NCBI RefSeq assembly: GCF_900115175.1
Contig: NZ_FOYV01000003.1
Location: forward strand, 188,725-252,724
Direction of reading: 5' to 3'
Source: Marinobacter gudaonensis
Lineage (GTDB): Bacteria > Pseudomonadota > Gammaproteobacteria > Pseudomonadales > Oleiphilaceae
Length of the DNA stretch: 64,000 nt
Shown piece after piece: positions 53,357 to 63,852 of this stretch. The first letter of the stretch is position 1. Every line of letters starts with the position of its first letter. Under the pieces are notes generated by a model. That model did no database searches. It had not been told where the DNA came from and saw nothing but the letters and a program-made list of their open reading frames with translations. A program made the translations under genes and the position numbers.

Positions 53357-53827
53357 ATGGCAAAACCGGAAAATCAGGACGATCAGGAATACCGGGCCCG
53401 GTCGGCAGCCCTGAGGCTGCTGGCCCGGCGCGAGCATAGCCGGCTGGAACTGACCCTGAAGTTGCGCCAGCGAAAGCTGCCAGGGGAGATTATTGAGGCG
53501 GTGCTGGATGAATACGAGCAGGAGGGCTGGCTCGATGATGACCGGTTTGCGGATGTCTACGCCCGGCAGCGGATGGATCTGGGGTATGGTCCGCTCCGGA
53601 TTCTCGGTGAACTCCAGCAGCGGGGTGTGCATCAAAGCCCGGAATGCCTTGAGGCCATGACCGACGAGGATTGGTGCCAACAGGCCATCAGCCTTCGCGA
53701 GAAGCGGTTCGGTCTGGCCAATCTCGCCGACGACTGGGACGAAAAAGTACGACAGGCGAGGTTTCTGAGCCGTCGCGGCTACTCAGCTACCCAGGTAGAA
53801 AGGGCTCTGGAGGCCCGGGAGGACTGA
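53357..53827 (+). CDS. recX: Regulatory protein RecX
   Basis: RecX binds and inhibits RecA filaments. The 156-residue protein has three-helix repeats typical of the family: ALRLLARREHSRLELTLKLR, GWLDDDRFADVYARQRMDLG, GYGPLRILGELQQRGV and the terminal FLSRRGYSATQVERALE. GGAAAGGG precedes ATG 53357. In many gammaproteobacteria recX follows recA, but here it stands alone between the DUF349 gene and mltF. Confidence 0.94.
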   Translation: MAKPENQDDQEYRARSAALRLLARREHSRLELTLKLRQRKLPGEIIEAVLDEYEQEGWLDDDRFADVYARQRMDLGYGPLRILGELQQRGVHQSPECLEAMTDEDWCQQAISLREKRFGLANLADDWDEKVRQARFLSRRGYSATQVERALEARED

Positions 53828-53830
53828 CAG

Positions 53831-55330
53831 CTATAGAGTCGGCGGAATCATGCCGAGTTCACGGGGCAGGGCGGCGCGAAGGTCGCCCTCGGCAGCGCCT
53901 GTGTCCGGACGGGCTTTTTCGGCACCTTCGATTCGGACGAACTGCTCGGCTTGCTCTGGCTCCTGCTCAAGTGGCGCGTTGAGTCTTGAAAGCACGTCGT
54001 AGTAGCGCCGAATGTTCTGAACGTAGATGACCGGTTCGTGTCCCCGTGCATAGCCGAAACGGGTTTTGCTGTACCACTCCTTCTGCGCCAGTAATGGCAG
54101 GAATTCTTTTACGTCCATCCAGCGGTCCGGGTCCCGGCCGGCGCCTTCCGTGAGCCTCCTGGCATCCTCCAGGTGACCGAAACCGACGTTGTAGGATGCC
54201 AGTGCGAACCAGGTGCGGTCCGGTTCTGGAATACGCTCTGGAATTTTCTCGTGCACGATACGGAAATACTTGGCGCCCCCCTGAATGCTCTCCTCCGCAT
54301 CCAGCCGGTTGTTGATGCCAATGTGGCTGGCGGTGTTTCGAGTCAGCATCATCAGGCCCCGCACACCGGTGGGTGAAACCGCATTGGGGCGCCAGTGGGA
54401 TTCCTGGTAGCCAATGGCCGCGAGCAAACGCCAGTCCATATTGAACGCTTCCGCATAGTCCCGGAACAGGTCTTCGTATTTCGGCAGACGGTTTTCGACG
54501 TGGTGCATGAAGGTGCGTGCGCCAACGTAGTTGAGTCGATCCAGGTGGCCGTAGAAGCGCTCGGAAATTTGTGCAAGCGTGCCATCGCTGCGTCTCTGTT
54601 CGAAGAACGCTTCGACGGCATTGCTCAGGGAGTTGTCCTGGGTCGCCGGAAAGAACCAGGCCAGATCAGTGGTCTCACCCACCGCAAACGCTTCTTTCAC
54701 CATCGGGAAGAACACGTGGTTCAGATCGAGCTCGTTGGACGAGACCATGGCATAGGGGAATTCGCCACTCTCAACCCGCGCAAGGACCCCTGCTGCGTCC
54801 AGCCCGGAATGAACCTGCCATTGGAGACCATCGTGGGCCTGCTTGGCCGCATTGAGCCGGAACTCGTGATTGCTGTCGGCGGCAACGTGGATGGTTTTCC
54901 CGGCCAGCTCTGCCAGTGATTCCGGACGGTCAAGTTCCCGGTGATACACCAGCATGGACTGAGCGGCAATGCCAATGGAAACGGTCTTGTAGCGGCCCTC
55001 CAGCGCGGGCTGTGGTGACAGGCCGGCCATACCGATGTGAGCGTAGTTCTTGTCGAGGACCGAGAGTATTTCGGTGTTGTCGCTGGCCACTCGAACCCGC
55101 AGCTCCACACCCAGTTCGTCGGCGAGCAGTTTGGCGAGTTCATAGTCGTAACCGCTGGGCCCTTCCTGGCCTTCGATATAGATAGAGGGAGACAACCGTG
55201 TGATGACGTGGAGAACGCCTTCGTCCCGAATCTCCTGCAGCGTGGAGGGTTGCGAACACCCGGCCACGACCAACACAGCACACAACGAAATCAGTGCCTT
55301 GTGTGGAGCATGTTTGATGGCAGTGAGCAT
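53831..55330 (-). CDS. mltF: Membrane-bound lytic murein transglycosylase F
   Basis: MltF cleaves peptidoglycan glycan strands, forming 1,6-anhydro ends, and senses muropeptides through a binding-protein domain. The 499-residue protein has a lipobox-like VAGC after a short hydrophobic signal, a periplasmic substrate-binding domain (about 40-270; GYDYELAKLLADELGVEL), and a C-terminal SLT domain with catalytic Glu310 in GYQESHWRPNAVSPTGVRG. Position opposite purL is conserved in pseudomonads. The start at 55330 gives the family N-terminus. Confidence 0.95.
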   Translation of the reverse strand: MLTAIKHAPHKALISLCAVLVVAGCSQPSTLQEIRDEGVLHVITRLSPSIYIEGQEGPSGYDYELAKLLADELGVELRVRVASDNTEILSVLDKNYAHIGMAGLSPQPALEGRYKTVSIGIAAQSMLVYHRELDRPESLAELAGKTIHVAADSNHEFRLNAAKQAHDGLQWQVHSGLDAAGVLARVESGEFPYAMVSSNELDLNHVFFPMVKEAFAVGETTDLAWFFPATQDNSLSNAVEAFFEQRRSDGTLAQISERFYGHLDRLNYVGARTFMHHVENRLPKYEDLFRDYAEAFNMDWRLLAAIGYQESHWRPNAVSPTGVRGLMMLTRNTASHIGINNRLDAEESIQGGAKYFRIVHEKIPERIPEPDRTWFALASYNVGFGHLEDARRLTEGAGRDPDRWMDVKEFLPLLAQKEWYSKTRFGYARGHEPVIYVQNIRRYYDVLSRLNAPLEQEPEQAEQFVRIEGAEKARPDTGAAEGDLRAALPRELGMIPPTL

Positions 55331-55664
55331 TCTGGACAAATCCCTGATCTCCGGTACGGCTGGAACGCCTCGGTGAGGCACTTTTCCAGGGGCACTCTAC
55401 GGGCGCGTTTATGCGCCGGTTACGGGGAGATAACCCGTTTGCCTGACTATCGGATACGCAAAAACTCCCTTTCGCGTTTACCAATGATCCTTCCTGGCGC
55501 ACGGCCGGTCAATAAATCTGCTCAATTAATATGCAAAATAATGTCAATTCGACGGCGTGTGAATAATCCTCTCCACGCTGTATCCCGGCCTGCCTTTCGA
55601 GTATCATGGCGGCCTTTCAGAATGCACCCGGATTTCCCCGTTTCGCGCGATACAGGTTGATATC
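55331..55664. other. Divergent mltF/purL control region
   Basis: No gene is visible in these 334 bases. Two small palindromes lie in the mltF-proximal half: GGCGC-N6-GCGCC (55402-55417) and GGTTA-N8-TAACC (55418-55435). An AT-rich tract at about 55510-55550 probably contains promoter elements, but no convincing -35/-10 pair or PurR operator was found. Confidence 0.4.
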
Positions 55665-58600
55665 ATGCTTGAACTTCGCGGCGCTCCCGCGCTCTCGCCT
55701 TTCCGCTCACGCAAGCTGCACTCCCGGATTCAGGATATCGTGCCTGAAGTCGAACACATCTACGCCGAGTTCATGCACTTCGTTGATCTGGAGGCTGATC
55801 TCTCGGACGCGGAACAGGCTATTCTCGATCGTCTCCTGACCTACGGACCGAGTGTACCGGTTGAAGAGCCGGATGGCGTACTCTTTCTTGTGGTACCGCG
55901 CCCAGGCACCCTCTCGCCCTGGTCGAGCAAGGCGACGGATATCGCCCGCAACTGCGGGCTCCGGCAGATTCATCGTATTGAGCGCGGCACGGCTTTCTAT
56001 ATACGTTCCGGCTGCAAACTGGGTCTGGAACAGCGCGAAAAGATAGCGGCGTTGTTACACGACCGTATGACCCAGAAAGTATTTCACGAAATGGGCGGGG
56101 CAGAGCTCCTGTTCAGCCATGAAGAGCCCCGCCCGCTGGGTCGCGTACCGGTATTGGCCGGCGGCCGTACAGCCCTGGTGGAAGCCAACGCCCGGTTAGG
56201 TCTGGCGCTGGCAGAAGACGAAATCGATTATCTGGTCAAATCCTTCACTGACCTGGAACGCGACCCCACCGACGTTGAGCTGATGATGTTTGCCCAGGCA
56301 AACTCCGAACACTGTCGGCACAAGATTTTCAACGCCTCCTGGGATATCGACGGTGAGGGTCAGGAAAAATCCCTGTTCGCCATGATCCGCAACACGTTTG
56401 AGATGAACAGCGAGGGCGTGCTGTCGGCCTATAAGGATAACGCCTCGGTGATCCGCGGCAGTCGTGGCGGGCGCTTCTTCCCCGATCCGGAAACCGGCGT
56501 CTACGGTTACAATCAGGAAGATATTCACATCCTGATGAAGGTGGAAACCCACAACCACCCTACCGCGATCGCACCGGCATCCGGTGCCGCCACCGGTTCC
56601 GGGGGCGAGATCCGGGATGAGGGCGCAACCGGCCGTGGGTCCAAACCCAAGGCGGGGCTGACAGGATTCACTGTCTCCAACCTGAATTTGCCGGATGATG
56701 CCCAGCCCTGGGAGATCAACTACGGCAAGCCGGACCGGATTGCATCCGCGCTCGATATCATGATTGAAGGGCCGATCGGCGGCGCCGCGTTTAACAACGA
56801 ATTTGGCCGGCCAAACCTGGCAGGTTACTTCCGCACCTTCGAAGAAATGGTGCCCGGCGCTGCCGGTGAGGAAGTGCGGGGCTACCACAAGCCGATCATG
56901 ATCGCCGGCGGCCTTGGCAATATCCGTGAAGAACACGTGGAAAAAGGCAATATTCCGGTGGGCGCCAAACTCATCGTGCTGGGTGGTCCCTCTATGCTGA
57001 TCGGCCTGGGTGGTGGTGCTGCCTCCTCCATGGATTCAGGTTCCAGCCACGAGAACCTGGATTTTGCCTCCGTACAGCGCGACAACCCTGAGATGGAACG
57101 TCGCTGCCAGGAAGTGATTGACCGCTGCTGGCAGATGGGTGACAGGAACCCGATCGCCTTTATTCACGACGTTGGCGCCGGTGGCCTCTCCAATGCCATG
57201 CCGGAGCTTGTCAAGGACGGCGGTCGGGGCGGTAAATTCGAGCTCCGTGAAATCCCCAGTGACGAGCCGGGCATGTCACCTCTGGAAATCTGGTGCAACG
57301 AGTCCCAGGAACGCTACGTACTGGCGGTTGCGGCCGAGAACCTCGATCTGTTTGATGCACTTTGTCGTCGCGAACGCTGCCCTTATGCAGTGATTGGCGA
57401 GGCAACCGAGGCCCATCACCTGGAACTCGGCGATTCCTATTTTGACGACAAGCCGGTCGATCTCCCGATGGAGGTCCTTTTCGGCAAGCCGCCGAGGATG
57501 CATCGGAGTATCAGGCGGGCCTCCTTCACCAAGCCGATCTTCGACTCCACGAAGATTGATCTCCACGATGCCATTCGTCGGGTATTGCGCCTGCCATCGG
57601 TTGGCTCCAAGAGCTTTCTGATTACCATTGGCGACCGAACCATCACTGGCCTGGTGGCACGCGACCAGATGGTCGGGCCCTGGCAGGTGCCGGTGGCTGA
57701 TGTGGCGGTAACGGCCAGCTCATTCGATGTTCGTACCGGTGAAGCTATGGCCATGGGCGAGCGCACGCCGGTTGCGACCATCGATGCGCCCGCGTCTGGT
57801 CGTATGGCGGTGGGCGAGGTCATCACCAACCTGGCGGCGGCGCCCATCGGCAAACTTTCCGATATTCGTTTATCGGCGAACTGGATGGCCGCAGCCGGTC
57901 ACCCGGGTGAAGATGAAAACCTTTACGAGACCGTGCGGGCGGTCGGTATGGAGCTGTGTCCAGCCCTGGGCATCACCATTCCGGTGGGCAAGGACTCCAT
58001 GTCCATGAAGACCGTCTGGGAAGAAGACAACGGCGAACAGAAAAGTGTGACGGCGCCTTTGTCGCTGATCGTCAGTGGCTTCGCGCCGGTAACAGATGTG
58101 GCTCGAACCCTTACCCCGCAACTGGTGACGGATACCGGGGAAACGGACCTGATCCTGGTGGACCTGGCGGCGGGCCAGAATCGTCTCGGGGGTTCTGCGC
58201 TGGCTCAAGTGTACCGTCAGGTCGGCGCGGTGGCGCCCGATCTTGATGACCCGGAAGACATCAAGGCGTTTTTTGCCGTCATCCAGGGACTCAATGCCGA
58301 TGGCAAGCTCCTGGCATACCATGACCGCTCGGACGGCGGTCTGTTCGTGACCCTGGCCGAGATGTGCTTTGCCGGCCGTTGCGGTGCAGATATCAAACTG
58401 GATGGCCTGGCGGAAGACCAGAGCCAGTTCGCGCGCGAGCTGTTCAACGAGGAACTCGGGGCGGTTATCCAGGTGCGTCGGGAAGACACCGGCTTTGTCC
58501 TGCAGCAGTTCTCCGCGGCCGGTCTCGGTGATCACATCAGCGTGATCGGCAGTCCGAACGAGTCGGATCGCCTGCGTCTGAGTTTTGAAGGCTCGGCGGT

Positions 58601-59570
58601 TGTTGATGAGGCGAGATCGGAGCTTCAGCGCCTCTGGGCCGAAACCAGCTACCGGATCCAGTCCCTCCGGGACAATGCCGACTGCGCCCGGGAAGAATTC
58701 GATAACCTGCTGGACACCAGCGATCCCGGTTTGCAGGCACAGTTGTCCTACGACATTAATGAAGACGTTGCTGCTCCCTATATCAACAAGGGCGCCCGTC
58801 CGAAAGTGGCGGTTCTCAGGGAACAGGGAGTCAATGGCCAGGTTGAGATGGCTGCAGCGTTTGATCGTGCCGGTTTCGAGTCGGTCGATGTCCACATGAG
58901 CGACCTGCTGTCCGGTCGCGTCACACTCGATCGCTTCAACAGTCTGGTGGCCTGTGGCGGCTTCTCTTTCGGCGATGTGCTGGGTGCCGGGGAGGGCTGG
59001 GCAAAGTCCATCCTATTCAGCGATCGGGTCCGGGACCAGTTTGCCGCCTTCTTCAACCGCCAGGACACGCTGGCGCTCGGAGTATGCAACGGATGCCAGA
59101 TGCTCTCCAATCTTCACGAGCTGATTCCCGGAAGCGAAGGCTGGCCCCGTTTTGTTCGCAACCAGTCAGAGCAGTTTGAGGCGCGGCTGGTCATGGTGGA
59201 AGTTCTGCCATCACCGTCTGCGTTCATGGATGGTATGGCCGGGTCTCGCATGCCGATTGCCGTTGCGCACGGCGAGGGGCGGGTGGAGTTTGCCAGCGGT
59301 ACGTCCGCGTCCAGCCTGTCCGAGAACGAGCTGGTCGCCTTGCGCTACGTCGACAACCGCGGTGCCGCTACTGTTCGCTATCCATACAATCCCAATGGCT
59401 CCGAGGACGGTATCACTGGCGTTACCACTCGCGACGGCCGGGTAACCATCATGATGCCGCATCCAGAACGGGTGTTCAGAGCCGTGCAGCATTCCTGGCG
59501 GCCCTCGGACTGGCAAGAGGATGGTCCCTGGATGCGTATGTTCAGAAATGCGAGGCGCTGGTTCGGCTGA
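55665..59570 (+). CDS. purL: Phosphoribosylformylglycinamidine synthase (large, single-chain)
   Basis: PurL converts FGAR and glutamine to FGAM, the fourth step of purine synthesis. At 1301 residues it is the fused proteobacterial form: an N-terminal PurS-like domain, linker, two AIRS-type ATP-binding halves (with [27 protein letters not shown] signature beginning near 56544), and a C-terminal glutaminase domain with nucleophile Cys1141 in GVCNGCQML and HPERVF completing the triad. The E. coli enzyme is 1295 residues. It is monocistronic and ends at a clear terminator. Confidence 0.97.
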   Translation: MLELRGAPALSPFRSRKLHSRIQDIVPEVEHIYAEFMHFVDLEADLSDAEQAILDRLLTYGPSVPVEEPDGVLFLVVPRPGTLSPWSSKATDIARNCGLRQIHRIERGTAFYIRSGCKLGLEQREKIAALLHDRMTQKVFHEMGGAELLFSHEEPRPLGRVPVLAGGRTALVEANARLGLALAEDEIDYLVKSFTDLERDPTDVELMMFAQANSEHCRHKIFNASWDIDGEGQEKSLFAMIRNTFEMNSEGVLSAYKDNASVIRGSRGGRFFPDPETGVYGYNQEDIHILMKVETHNHPTAIAPASGAATGSGGEIRDEGATGRGSKPKAGLTGFTVSNLNLPDDAQPWEINYGKPDRIASALDIMIEGPIGGAAFNNEFGRPNLAGYFRTFEEMVPGAAGEEVRGYHKPIMIAGGLGNIREEHVEKGNIPVGAKLIVLGGPSMLIGLGGGAASSMDSGSSHENLDFASVQRDNPEMERRCQEVIDRCWQMGDRNPIAFIHDVGAGGLSNAMPELVKDGGRGGKFELREIPSDEPGMSPLEIWCNESQERYVLAVAAENLDLFDALCRRERCPYAVIGEATEAHHLELGDSYFDDKPVDLPMEVLFGKPPRMHRSIRRASFTKPIFDSTKIDLHDAIRRVLRLPSVGSKSFLITIGDRTITGLVARDQMVGPWQVPVADVAVTASSFDVRTGEAMAMGERTPVATIDAPASGRMAVGEVITNLAAAPIGKLSDIRLSANWMAAAGHPGEDENLYETVRAVGMELCPALGITIPVGKDSMSMKTVWEEDNGEQKSVTAPLSLIVSGFAPVTDVARTLTPQLVTDTGETDLILVDLAAGQNRLGGSALAQVYRQVGAVAPDLDDPEDIKAFFAVIQGLNADGKLLAYHDRSDGGLFVTLAEMCFAGRCGADIKLDGLAEDQSQFARELFNEELGAVIQVRREDTGFVLQQFSAAGLGDHISVIGSPNESDRLRLSFEGSAVVDEARSELQRLWAETSYRIQSLRDNADCAREEFDNLLDTSDPGLQAQLSYDINEDVAAPYINKGARPKVAVLREQGVNGQVEMAAAFDRAGFESVDVHMSDLLSGRVTLDRFNSLVACGGFSFGDVLGAGEGWAKSILFSDRVRDQFAAFFNRQDTLALGVCNGCQMLSNLHELIPGSEGWPRFVRNQSEQFEARLVMVEVLPSPSAFMDGMAGSRMPIAVAHGEGRVEFASGTSASSLSENELVALRYVDNRGAATVRYPYNPNGSEDGITGVTTRDGRVTIMMPHPERVFRAVQHSWRPSDWQEDGPWMRMFRNARRWFG

Positions 59571-59589
59571 TAACCGGCGACTTGACGGG

Positions 59590-59641
59590 GCCGGTTCCGG
59601 GAACACGTCTTTCAGGCGTAGTTTCCGGAACCGGCTTTTTT
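59590..59641 (+). terminator. Rho-independent terminator of purL
   Basis: A 15-bp stem with one mismatch (GCCGGTTCCGGGAAC with GTTTCCGGAACCGGC), a loop of about 20 bases and a run of six T follow the purL stop by 19 bases. Confidence 0.85.
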
Positions 59642-59986
59642 GTTTCTGTGCCCATTTTTTGTGCGACTGTCACGGTCAAATTTCTCGGAAACTGGCAAAA
59701 AAATCCTTGACTCACTACGTTTATGCACATTCCTGGTGCCTTTCTGTTTGATCTGTGAGCAAAGCTCTGGGTTTCGGTTCAACTTTTGTTCAATGCTAGT
59801 AACGTATTGAAAAATAAGATAATTGTGAGAAAGGTGATTTTGTCGCCAATTTGAGAGAAGTGCAGTGATTACGGGGTTTGGGGCGCTGTTCCCAAAAACT
59901 TTCCCCAGAGTTATCCACAGTTTCTGTGGGTAAGTGGCTAAGCCATTAATCTGTACAAAAAATATCCGCTATGAGGGAGGTTTTCG
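59642..59986. other. AT-rich gap with an inverted pair of DnaA boxes
   Basis: No gene is seen. Bases 59700-59870 are AT-rich compared with the surrounding genes. TTATCCACA at 59911-59919 is a perfect DnaA box; the opposite-strand box TTACCCACA (read from TGTGGGTAA, 59925-59933) differs at one base, and together they form an almost perfect palindrome. AGGGAGG at 59974-59980 is the ribosome site for the next gene. Confidence 0.55.
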
Positions 59987-60298
59987 ATGTATAAGATGTG
60001 CTATTTCGTCCCTTCCAGCCACCTGGATGAAACCAAGCAGGCCCTTTTTGAAGCAGGTGCAGGTCGCATTGGAGATTACGATAGCTGTGCCTGGCAATGT
60101 CTTGGGGAGGGGCAGTTTCGACCCCTGGCAGGAAGCGACCCGTTTCTTGGCACAACCGGAGAACTGGAGCGTGTGGAGGAATACAAAGTAGAACTCGTGT
60201 GTGAGGATCAGCTGATATACGACGCCCTGGCAGCGCTGAAGCGATCGCACCCTTACGAAGAGCCCGCTTATGAGATCTACCGGATGGAAGACATCTAG
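59987..60298 (+). CDS. Stand-alone Nif3/YqfO-type insert domain protein
   Basis: A 103-residue protein annotated in many genomes as 'NGG1p-interacting factor NIF3'. It matches only the small CutA/PII-like domain found inserted in longer YqfO/Nif3 proteins: start YKMCYFVPSSHLDETKQALF, GDYDSCAWQCLGEGQF, VEEYKVELVC, and end KRSHPYEEPAYEIYRM with the conserved HPYEEP. The metal-binding Nif3 domain is absent. Function is unknown. Ribosome site AGGGAGG is strong. Confidence 0.87.
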   Translation: MYKMCYFVPSSHLDETKQALFEAGAGRIGDYDSCAWQCLGEGQFRPLAGSDPFLGTTGELERVEEYKVELVCEDQLIYDALAALKRSHPYEEPAYEIYRMEDI

Positions 60299-60317
60299 AC
60301 AGTAGAGGCCGGTCAGG

Positions 60318-60863
60318 TCAGTCCCGGCCCATGGGGCGGCGAATATCACTCACATGCACGCCAAAGGATTCTTGCGCGAGGTCGGTCAGGAACAGCTCCA
60401 GCGTGCGTTTGACCGTCGGGAAGGAAATCTCGTTCCAGGGAATGTCATCCACGTCGAACAGCCGGGACTCCAGGGACTCCTCGCCGGCGCCAAACTGGCC
60501 ATCCTTCAGGGTGGCGCGATAGAACATGTGCACCTGATTGATGTGGGGGACATCAATGATCGAATACAGGCCTTCAATCTTGACTTCGGCCAGGGCTTCT
60601 TCCCGAGTTTCACGCTCGGCAGCTTCGATCGTGGTTTCGGCGTTTTCCATGAATCCGGCGGGAAGGGTCCAGTAGCCATACCGGGGCTCAATGGCCCGTC
60701 GGCAGAGCAGGATCCGGCCTTCCCAGACGGGCACGGTTCCGGCGACAATCCTCGGGTTCTGATAATGTATGGTATCGCAGCTGGTACAAACATAGCGGTG
60801 CCGGTTATCGCCTTCAGGGATGCGTTGCTCAACCGGTTGGCCGCATGTGCTGCAGTACTTCAT
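60318..60863 (-). CDS. Zinc-ribbon Nudix hydrolase
   Basis: A 181-residue hydrolase. A zinc ribbon at the N-terminus uses Cys4, Cys7, Cys26 and Cys29. The Nudix box spans about residues 70-92 (G..E76, RE at 84-85, EE at 88-89), with the usual Gly before the end replaced by Leu91. The ribbon resembles that of NADH pyrophosphatases (NudC), but the protein is shorter and lacks the NudC SQPWPFPxS motif, so the substrate is uncertain. It is divergent from a second Nudix gene. Confidence 0.87.
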   Translation of the reverse strand: MKYCSTCGQPVEQRIPEGDNRHRYVCTSCDTIHYQNPRIVAGTVPVWEGRILLCRRAIEPRYGYWTLPAGFMENAETTIEAAERETREEALAEVKIEGLYSIIDVPHINQVHMFYRATLKDGQFGAGEESLESRLFDVDDIPWNEISFPTVKRTLELFLTDLAQESFGVHVSDIRRPMGRD

Positions 60864-60960
60864 GTTTTTCCCCGTATACTGAAAATGGTTTGGTAGTCAG
60901 TTTAACGATCCCGGCTGCCTCTGTCTCATCCAAGATACGGCTGAACGCTGGAGATACGAT

Positions 60961-61548
60961 TTGCGTGATTTACTCGCCGAGAGGCTTGCCGGTTATGCGC
61001 CCCGTCAGTTGGCTCTCGATTATCCTGAAGCCGGTATTCTGGTGCCGGTGACTGACAACCCGGGCAACCCTGAGATGGTGTTTACGCTCAGATCGGAAAA
61101 TCTGAGCACCCATCGGGGGCAAGTGGCGTACCCGGGTGGCAAGCGCGATCCCGAAGATACGTCCCTGGCGGCAACTGCGCTCAGGGAAACCCATGAAGAA
61201 ATTGGTCTGCCGCCAGACCAGGTTCAGATCATCGCACCTTTGAGTCAGGTGATGTCTCGCTACGGAATACTGGTGACCCCGTACGTTGGCGTGATCCCTG
61301 GCGACCATCCGCTTGAGCCAAATCCGCACGAAATTGACAGTGTCTTCAAGGTACCGCTGTCCTTCTTTCTGGAAGACCGTCGGGAAAGGACCGATGCCCT
61401 GAATTTTCTCAACCACACATTCTATGTGCCGTGTTACCGATGGGAGCGCTATGAGATCTGGGGGCTTTCGGCGGTGGTTCTGGTCGATTTCATGAACGCT
61501 GTGTACGATGCCGGGATAGATTTGCTCGAACCACCTGGAGGAGATTGA
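60961..61548 (+). CDS. CoA pyrophosphatase (Nudix)
   Basis: A 195-residue Nudix hydrolase of the CoA-cleaving branch. The branch-specific motif upstream of the Nudix box is seen as [19 protein letters not shown] (residues 42-60), followed by the box [20 protein letters not shown] with EEIGL. Such enzymes split CoA to 4'-phosphopantetheine and 3',5'-ADP. A TTG start at 60961 has GGAG (60950-60953) seven bases before it. It begins a five-part plus-strand run through purT and almost touches the next start. Confidence 0.9.
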   Translation: MRDLLAERLAGYAPRQLALDYPEAGILVPVTDNPGNPEMVFTLRSENLSTHRGQVAYPGGKRDPEDTSLAATALRETHEEIGLPPDQVQIIAPLSQVMSRYGILVTPYVGVIPGDHPLEPNPHEIDSVFKVPLSFFLEDRRERTDALNFLNHTFYVPCYRWERYEIWGLSAVVLVDFMNAVYDAGIDLLEPPGGD

Positions 61549-61549
61549 T

Positions 61550-62083
61550 GTGTTTTACCAGTTGAACGATCGAACGCCGGAGCTTGAGGGCGACGGGCAT
61601 TTTGTCGCCGAGAATGCCTCGGTGATCGGGCGGGTGCGCCTGATGGACAAAGCCAGTGTCTGGTTCAATGCAGTTATCCGGGGTGACAATGAGCTCATTC
61701 TGGTGGGCCCGGAATCCAATATCCAGGACGGATCCGTTCTCCACACCGATCCGGGCATGCCGCTCACTCTGGGGCGTGGTGTCACGGTGGGGCACAAGGT
61801 CATGCTGCACGGCTGCGAAATTGGCGATTACTCGCTGATCGGTATCAACGCCGTGGTTCTGAACGGTGCGAAAATTGGCAAGCACTGTCTGATCGGCGCC
61901 AATGCACTCATTCCGGAAGGTATGGAAGTGCCGGACGGCTCACTGGTGGTTGGCTCTCCTGCGAAAATCAAGCGTGAGCTAACCGATAACCAGAAGAAAA
62001 TGCTGGAAATGAGCGCTCAGCATTACGTGCAGAATGCTCAGCGATATCGGAACGAACTGAAACCCTGCGAGCCCCGTACATGA
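61550..62083 (+). CDS. Gamma carbonic anhydrase-like hexapeptide protein
   Basis: A 177-residue left-handed beta-helix protein of the gamma carbonic anhydrase/YrdA family. Zinc ligands correspond to His65, His82 and His87 ([17 protein letters not shown]). Hexapeptide repeats fill residues 20-145 and a C-terminal helix completes the trimer. Many members lack measurable carbonic anhydrase activity. GTG 61550 has GGAGGAG at 61538-61544. It is coupled to the following gene by ATGA overlap. Confidence 0.92.
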   Translation: MFYQLNDRTPELEGDGHFVAENASVIGRVRLMDKASVWFNAVIRGDNELILVGPESNIQDGSVLHTDPGMPLTLGRGVTVGHKVMLHGCEIGDYSLIGINAVVLNGAKIGKHCLIGANALIPEGMEVPDGSLVVGSPAKIKRELTDNQKKMLEMSAQHYVQNAQRYRNELKPCEPRT

Positions 62084-62268
62084 GCGTTGCCGATAAAGTT
62101 CGCTCACCTTGCGTGAGCATCTGTTGCCTGGACGAAAACGATATCTGCATTGGATGCCATCGAAGTGGTGATGAGATTACTCGGTGGAGCCAGTTGAATA
62201 ATGACGAGAGGCTGGACGTGCTCAAAAAGGTTGCCGAGCGCGAACAGAATTCCCTGATTCAGAATTGA
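62080..62268 (+). CDS. DUF1289 cysteine-rich protein
   Basis: A 62-residue protein of the DUF1289 family: [20 protein letters not shown] followed by DEITRWSQL, with four Cys positioned to bind a metal or iron-sulfur cluster. Family function is unknown. ATG 62080 overlaps the preceding stop codon by four bases, so it is translated with the carbonic anhydrase-like gene. Confidence 0.92.
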   Translation: MSVADKVRSPCVSICCLDENDICIGCHRSGDEITRWSQLNNDERLDVLKKVAEREQNSLIQN

Positions 62269-62289
62269 TTTGAAAGGCCCTGGTGCACC

Positions 62290-63480
62290 ATGACAGAAAC
62301 GGTTCGAATTGGAACTCCTTTAAAGGGAAATGCGTTCAAGGTTCTTTTTTGCGGGTCCGGAGAGCTTGGCAAAGAAGTGGTGATTGAGCTTCAGCGGTAT
62401 GGTGTTGAGGTTATTGCTGTTGACCGCTATGCCGATGCTCCGGCAATGCAGGTTGCGCACAGAAGCCATGTCATCGACATGCTCGACGGAGCAAGCTTGC
62501 GTCGAATCATCGAGCAGGAGAATCCGAATCTTATTGTTCCCGAGATCGAGGCCATTGCAACGCCGGAGTTGGTCAAGCTTGAGGAAGAAGGGTTCCGTGT
62601 GGTGCCAACGGCCCGGGCAGTGAATCTCACCATGAATCGGGAGGGCATTCGGCGGTTGGCTGCGGAAGATCTCGGGTTGCCCACGTCTCCTTATCGTTTT
62701 GCTGGAAGCCGGGAAGAATACCTTGCCGCTGTAAAAGAGGTGGGATTGCCTCTGGTGGTCAAGCCGGTGATGAGCTCATCCGGAAAAGGCCAGTCGACCG
62801 TTCGGACCGAGGCGGATATCGAGTCGGCTTGGGAATACGCGCAATCTGGCGGACGAGCAGGCAAAGGCCGGGTTATCGTCGAAGGCTTTGTTGATTTCGA
62901 CTATGAGATTACCCTCCTTACTGTGAAGCACCGTGACGGCGTTTCTTTCTGTGAGCCGATTGGGCACAGGCAGGAGGACGGCGATTACCGGGAATCCTGG
63001 CAGCCACAGCCGATGGCGCCACTGGCGTACCAACGCTCTGCCGAGATCGCAAGAGCGGTCGTCGAGAATCTTGGGGGCTGTGGAATCTACGGTGTCGAGT
63101 TGTTCGTCAAGGAAGACAACGTATGGTTTTCAGAAGTGTCGCCAAGGCCGCACGACACCGGGCTGGTAACGCTGGTTTCTCAGGATCTGTCGGAGTTCGC
63201 GCTGCACGCTCGCGCTATCCTTGGGCTCCCGATTCCGGCAATTCGGCAAAACGGTCCTTCTGCTTCTGCCGTGATCCTGCCCGAGGGTGATTCGGCGGAA
63301 GTGGCATACTCCGGGCTTGAACTCGCGCTAGCGCACCCAGACACTCAGTTGCGCCTCTTTGGCAAACCTGAACTGAGAGGTCGTCGCAGGATGGGGGTGG
63401 CGCTCGCAAAGGGAGCGTCCCTGGATGAGGCCAGATCGACAGCGCGAAAAGTGGCAGACGCAGTGAAAGTGGAAATCTAG
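62290..63480 (+). CDS. purT: Formate-dependent GAR transformylase
   Basis: PurT makes formylglycinamide ribonucleotide from GAR, formate and ATP, the folate-independent alternative to PurN. The 396-residue ATP-grasp enzyme shows [53 protein letters not shown] (ATP loop) and [18 protein letters not shown]. It ends 43 bases before the first rRNA promoter. With purL it gives two purine steps in this window, though the genes are not one operon. Confidence 0.97.
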   Translation: MTETVRIGTPLKGNAFKVLFCGSGELGKEVVIELQRYGVEVIAVDRYADAPAMQVAHRSHVIDMLDGASLRRIIEQENPNLIVPEIEAIATPELVKLEEEGFRVVPTARAVNLTMNREGIRRLAAEDLGLPTSPYRFAGSREEYLAAVKEVGLPLVVKPVMSSSGKGQSTVRTEADIESAWEYAQSGGRAGKGRVIVEGFVDFDYEITLLTVKHRDGVSFCEPIGHRQEDGDYRESWQPQPMAPLAYQRSAEIARAVVENLGGCGIYGVELFVKEDNVWFSEVSPRPHDTGLVTLVSQDLSEFALHARAILGLPIPAIRQNGPSASAVILPEGDSAEVAYSGLELALAHPDTQLRLFGKPELRGRRRMGVALAKGASLDEARSTARKVADAVKVEI

Positions 63481-63522
63481 AGGGCGGGCACGGGGCCGGG
63501 AGAAAAAAGTTGAGTTGCCCCG

Positions 63523-63550
63523 TTGACTCCTTCGTGGAGGTCTGTAGAAT
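63523..63550 (+). promoter_or_regulatory. rRNA operon promoter P1
   Basis: TTGACT (63523-63528) and TAGAAT (63545-63550) are 16 bases apart, followed by a GC-rich discriminator-like stretch. It lies about 300 bases before 16S rRNA. Confidence 0.85.
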
Positions 63551-63656
63551 GCCCATCTCCTTCAGGTGATCAGGCCAAAAAACAGCCCCTTCACCAGAAA
63601 GGCAACCGTTTGAAAACATTGAAGAAACCGAGCAATCAAAATCTTCAAATAAACGG

Positions 63657-63684
63657 TTGACAAGGTGGCGCAACGATGTAGAAT
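63657..63684 (+). promoter_or_regulatory. rRNA operon promoter P2
   Basis: TTGACA (63657-63662), a consensus -35, and TAGAAT (63679-63684) are 16 bases apart, with a GC-rich discriminator (ACGCGG). It is the stronger-looking of the two tandem promoters. Confidence 0.9.
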
Positions 63685-63696
63685 ACGCGGCCTTGA

Positions 63697-63724
63697 TTGA
63701 GCAGAGGCTCAACGCTCTTTAAAA
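63697..63724 (+). promoter_or_regulatory. boxB/boxA antitermination sites
   Basis: TTGAGC-AGAG-GCTCAA (63697-63712) is a perfect boxB-like hairpin; CGCTCTTTAAAA (63713-63724) matches boxA (TGCTCTTTAACA). Together they are the rRNA antitermination signal bound by Nus factors. Confidence 0.8.
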
Positions 63725-63852
63725 AGTTAACCAAGTAATTCGTGTGGGCGCTGGCCGAGGTATTTCGGATACGAAATATCAGGACAGTGACTCGTCGAAA
63801 TTGAGTTTTGTCTTGAGCAAGAATAGAGAATCTTCGGATTCTTGTATGATTT

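Noticed and set aside
59642..59986. Chromosomal replication origin
   Set aside because: Only two DnaA boxes are present and none of the genes usually flanking oriC are nearby.
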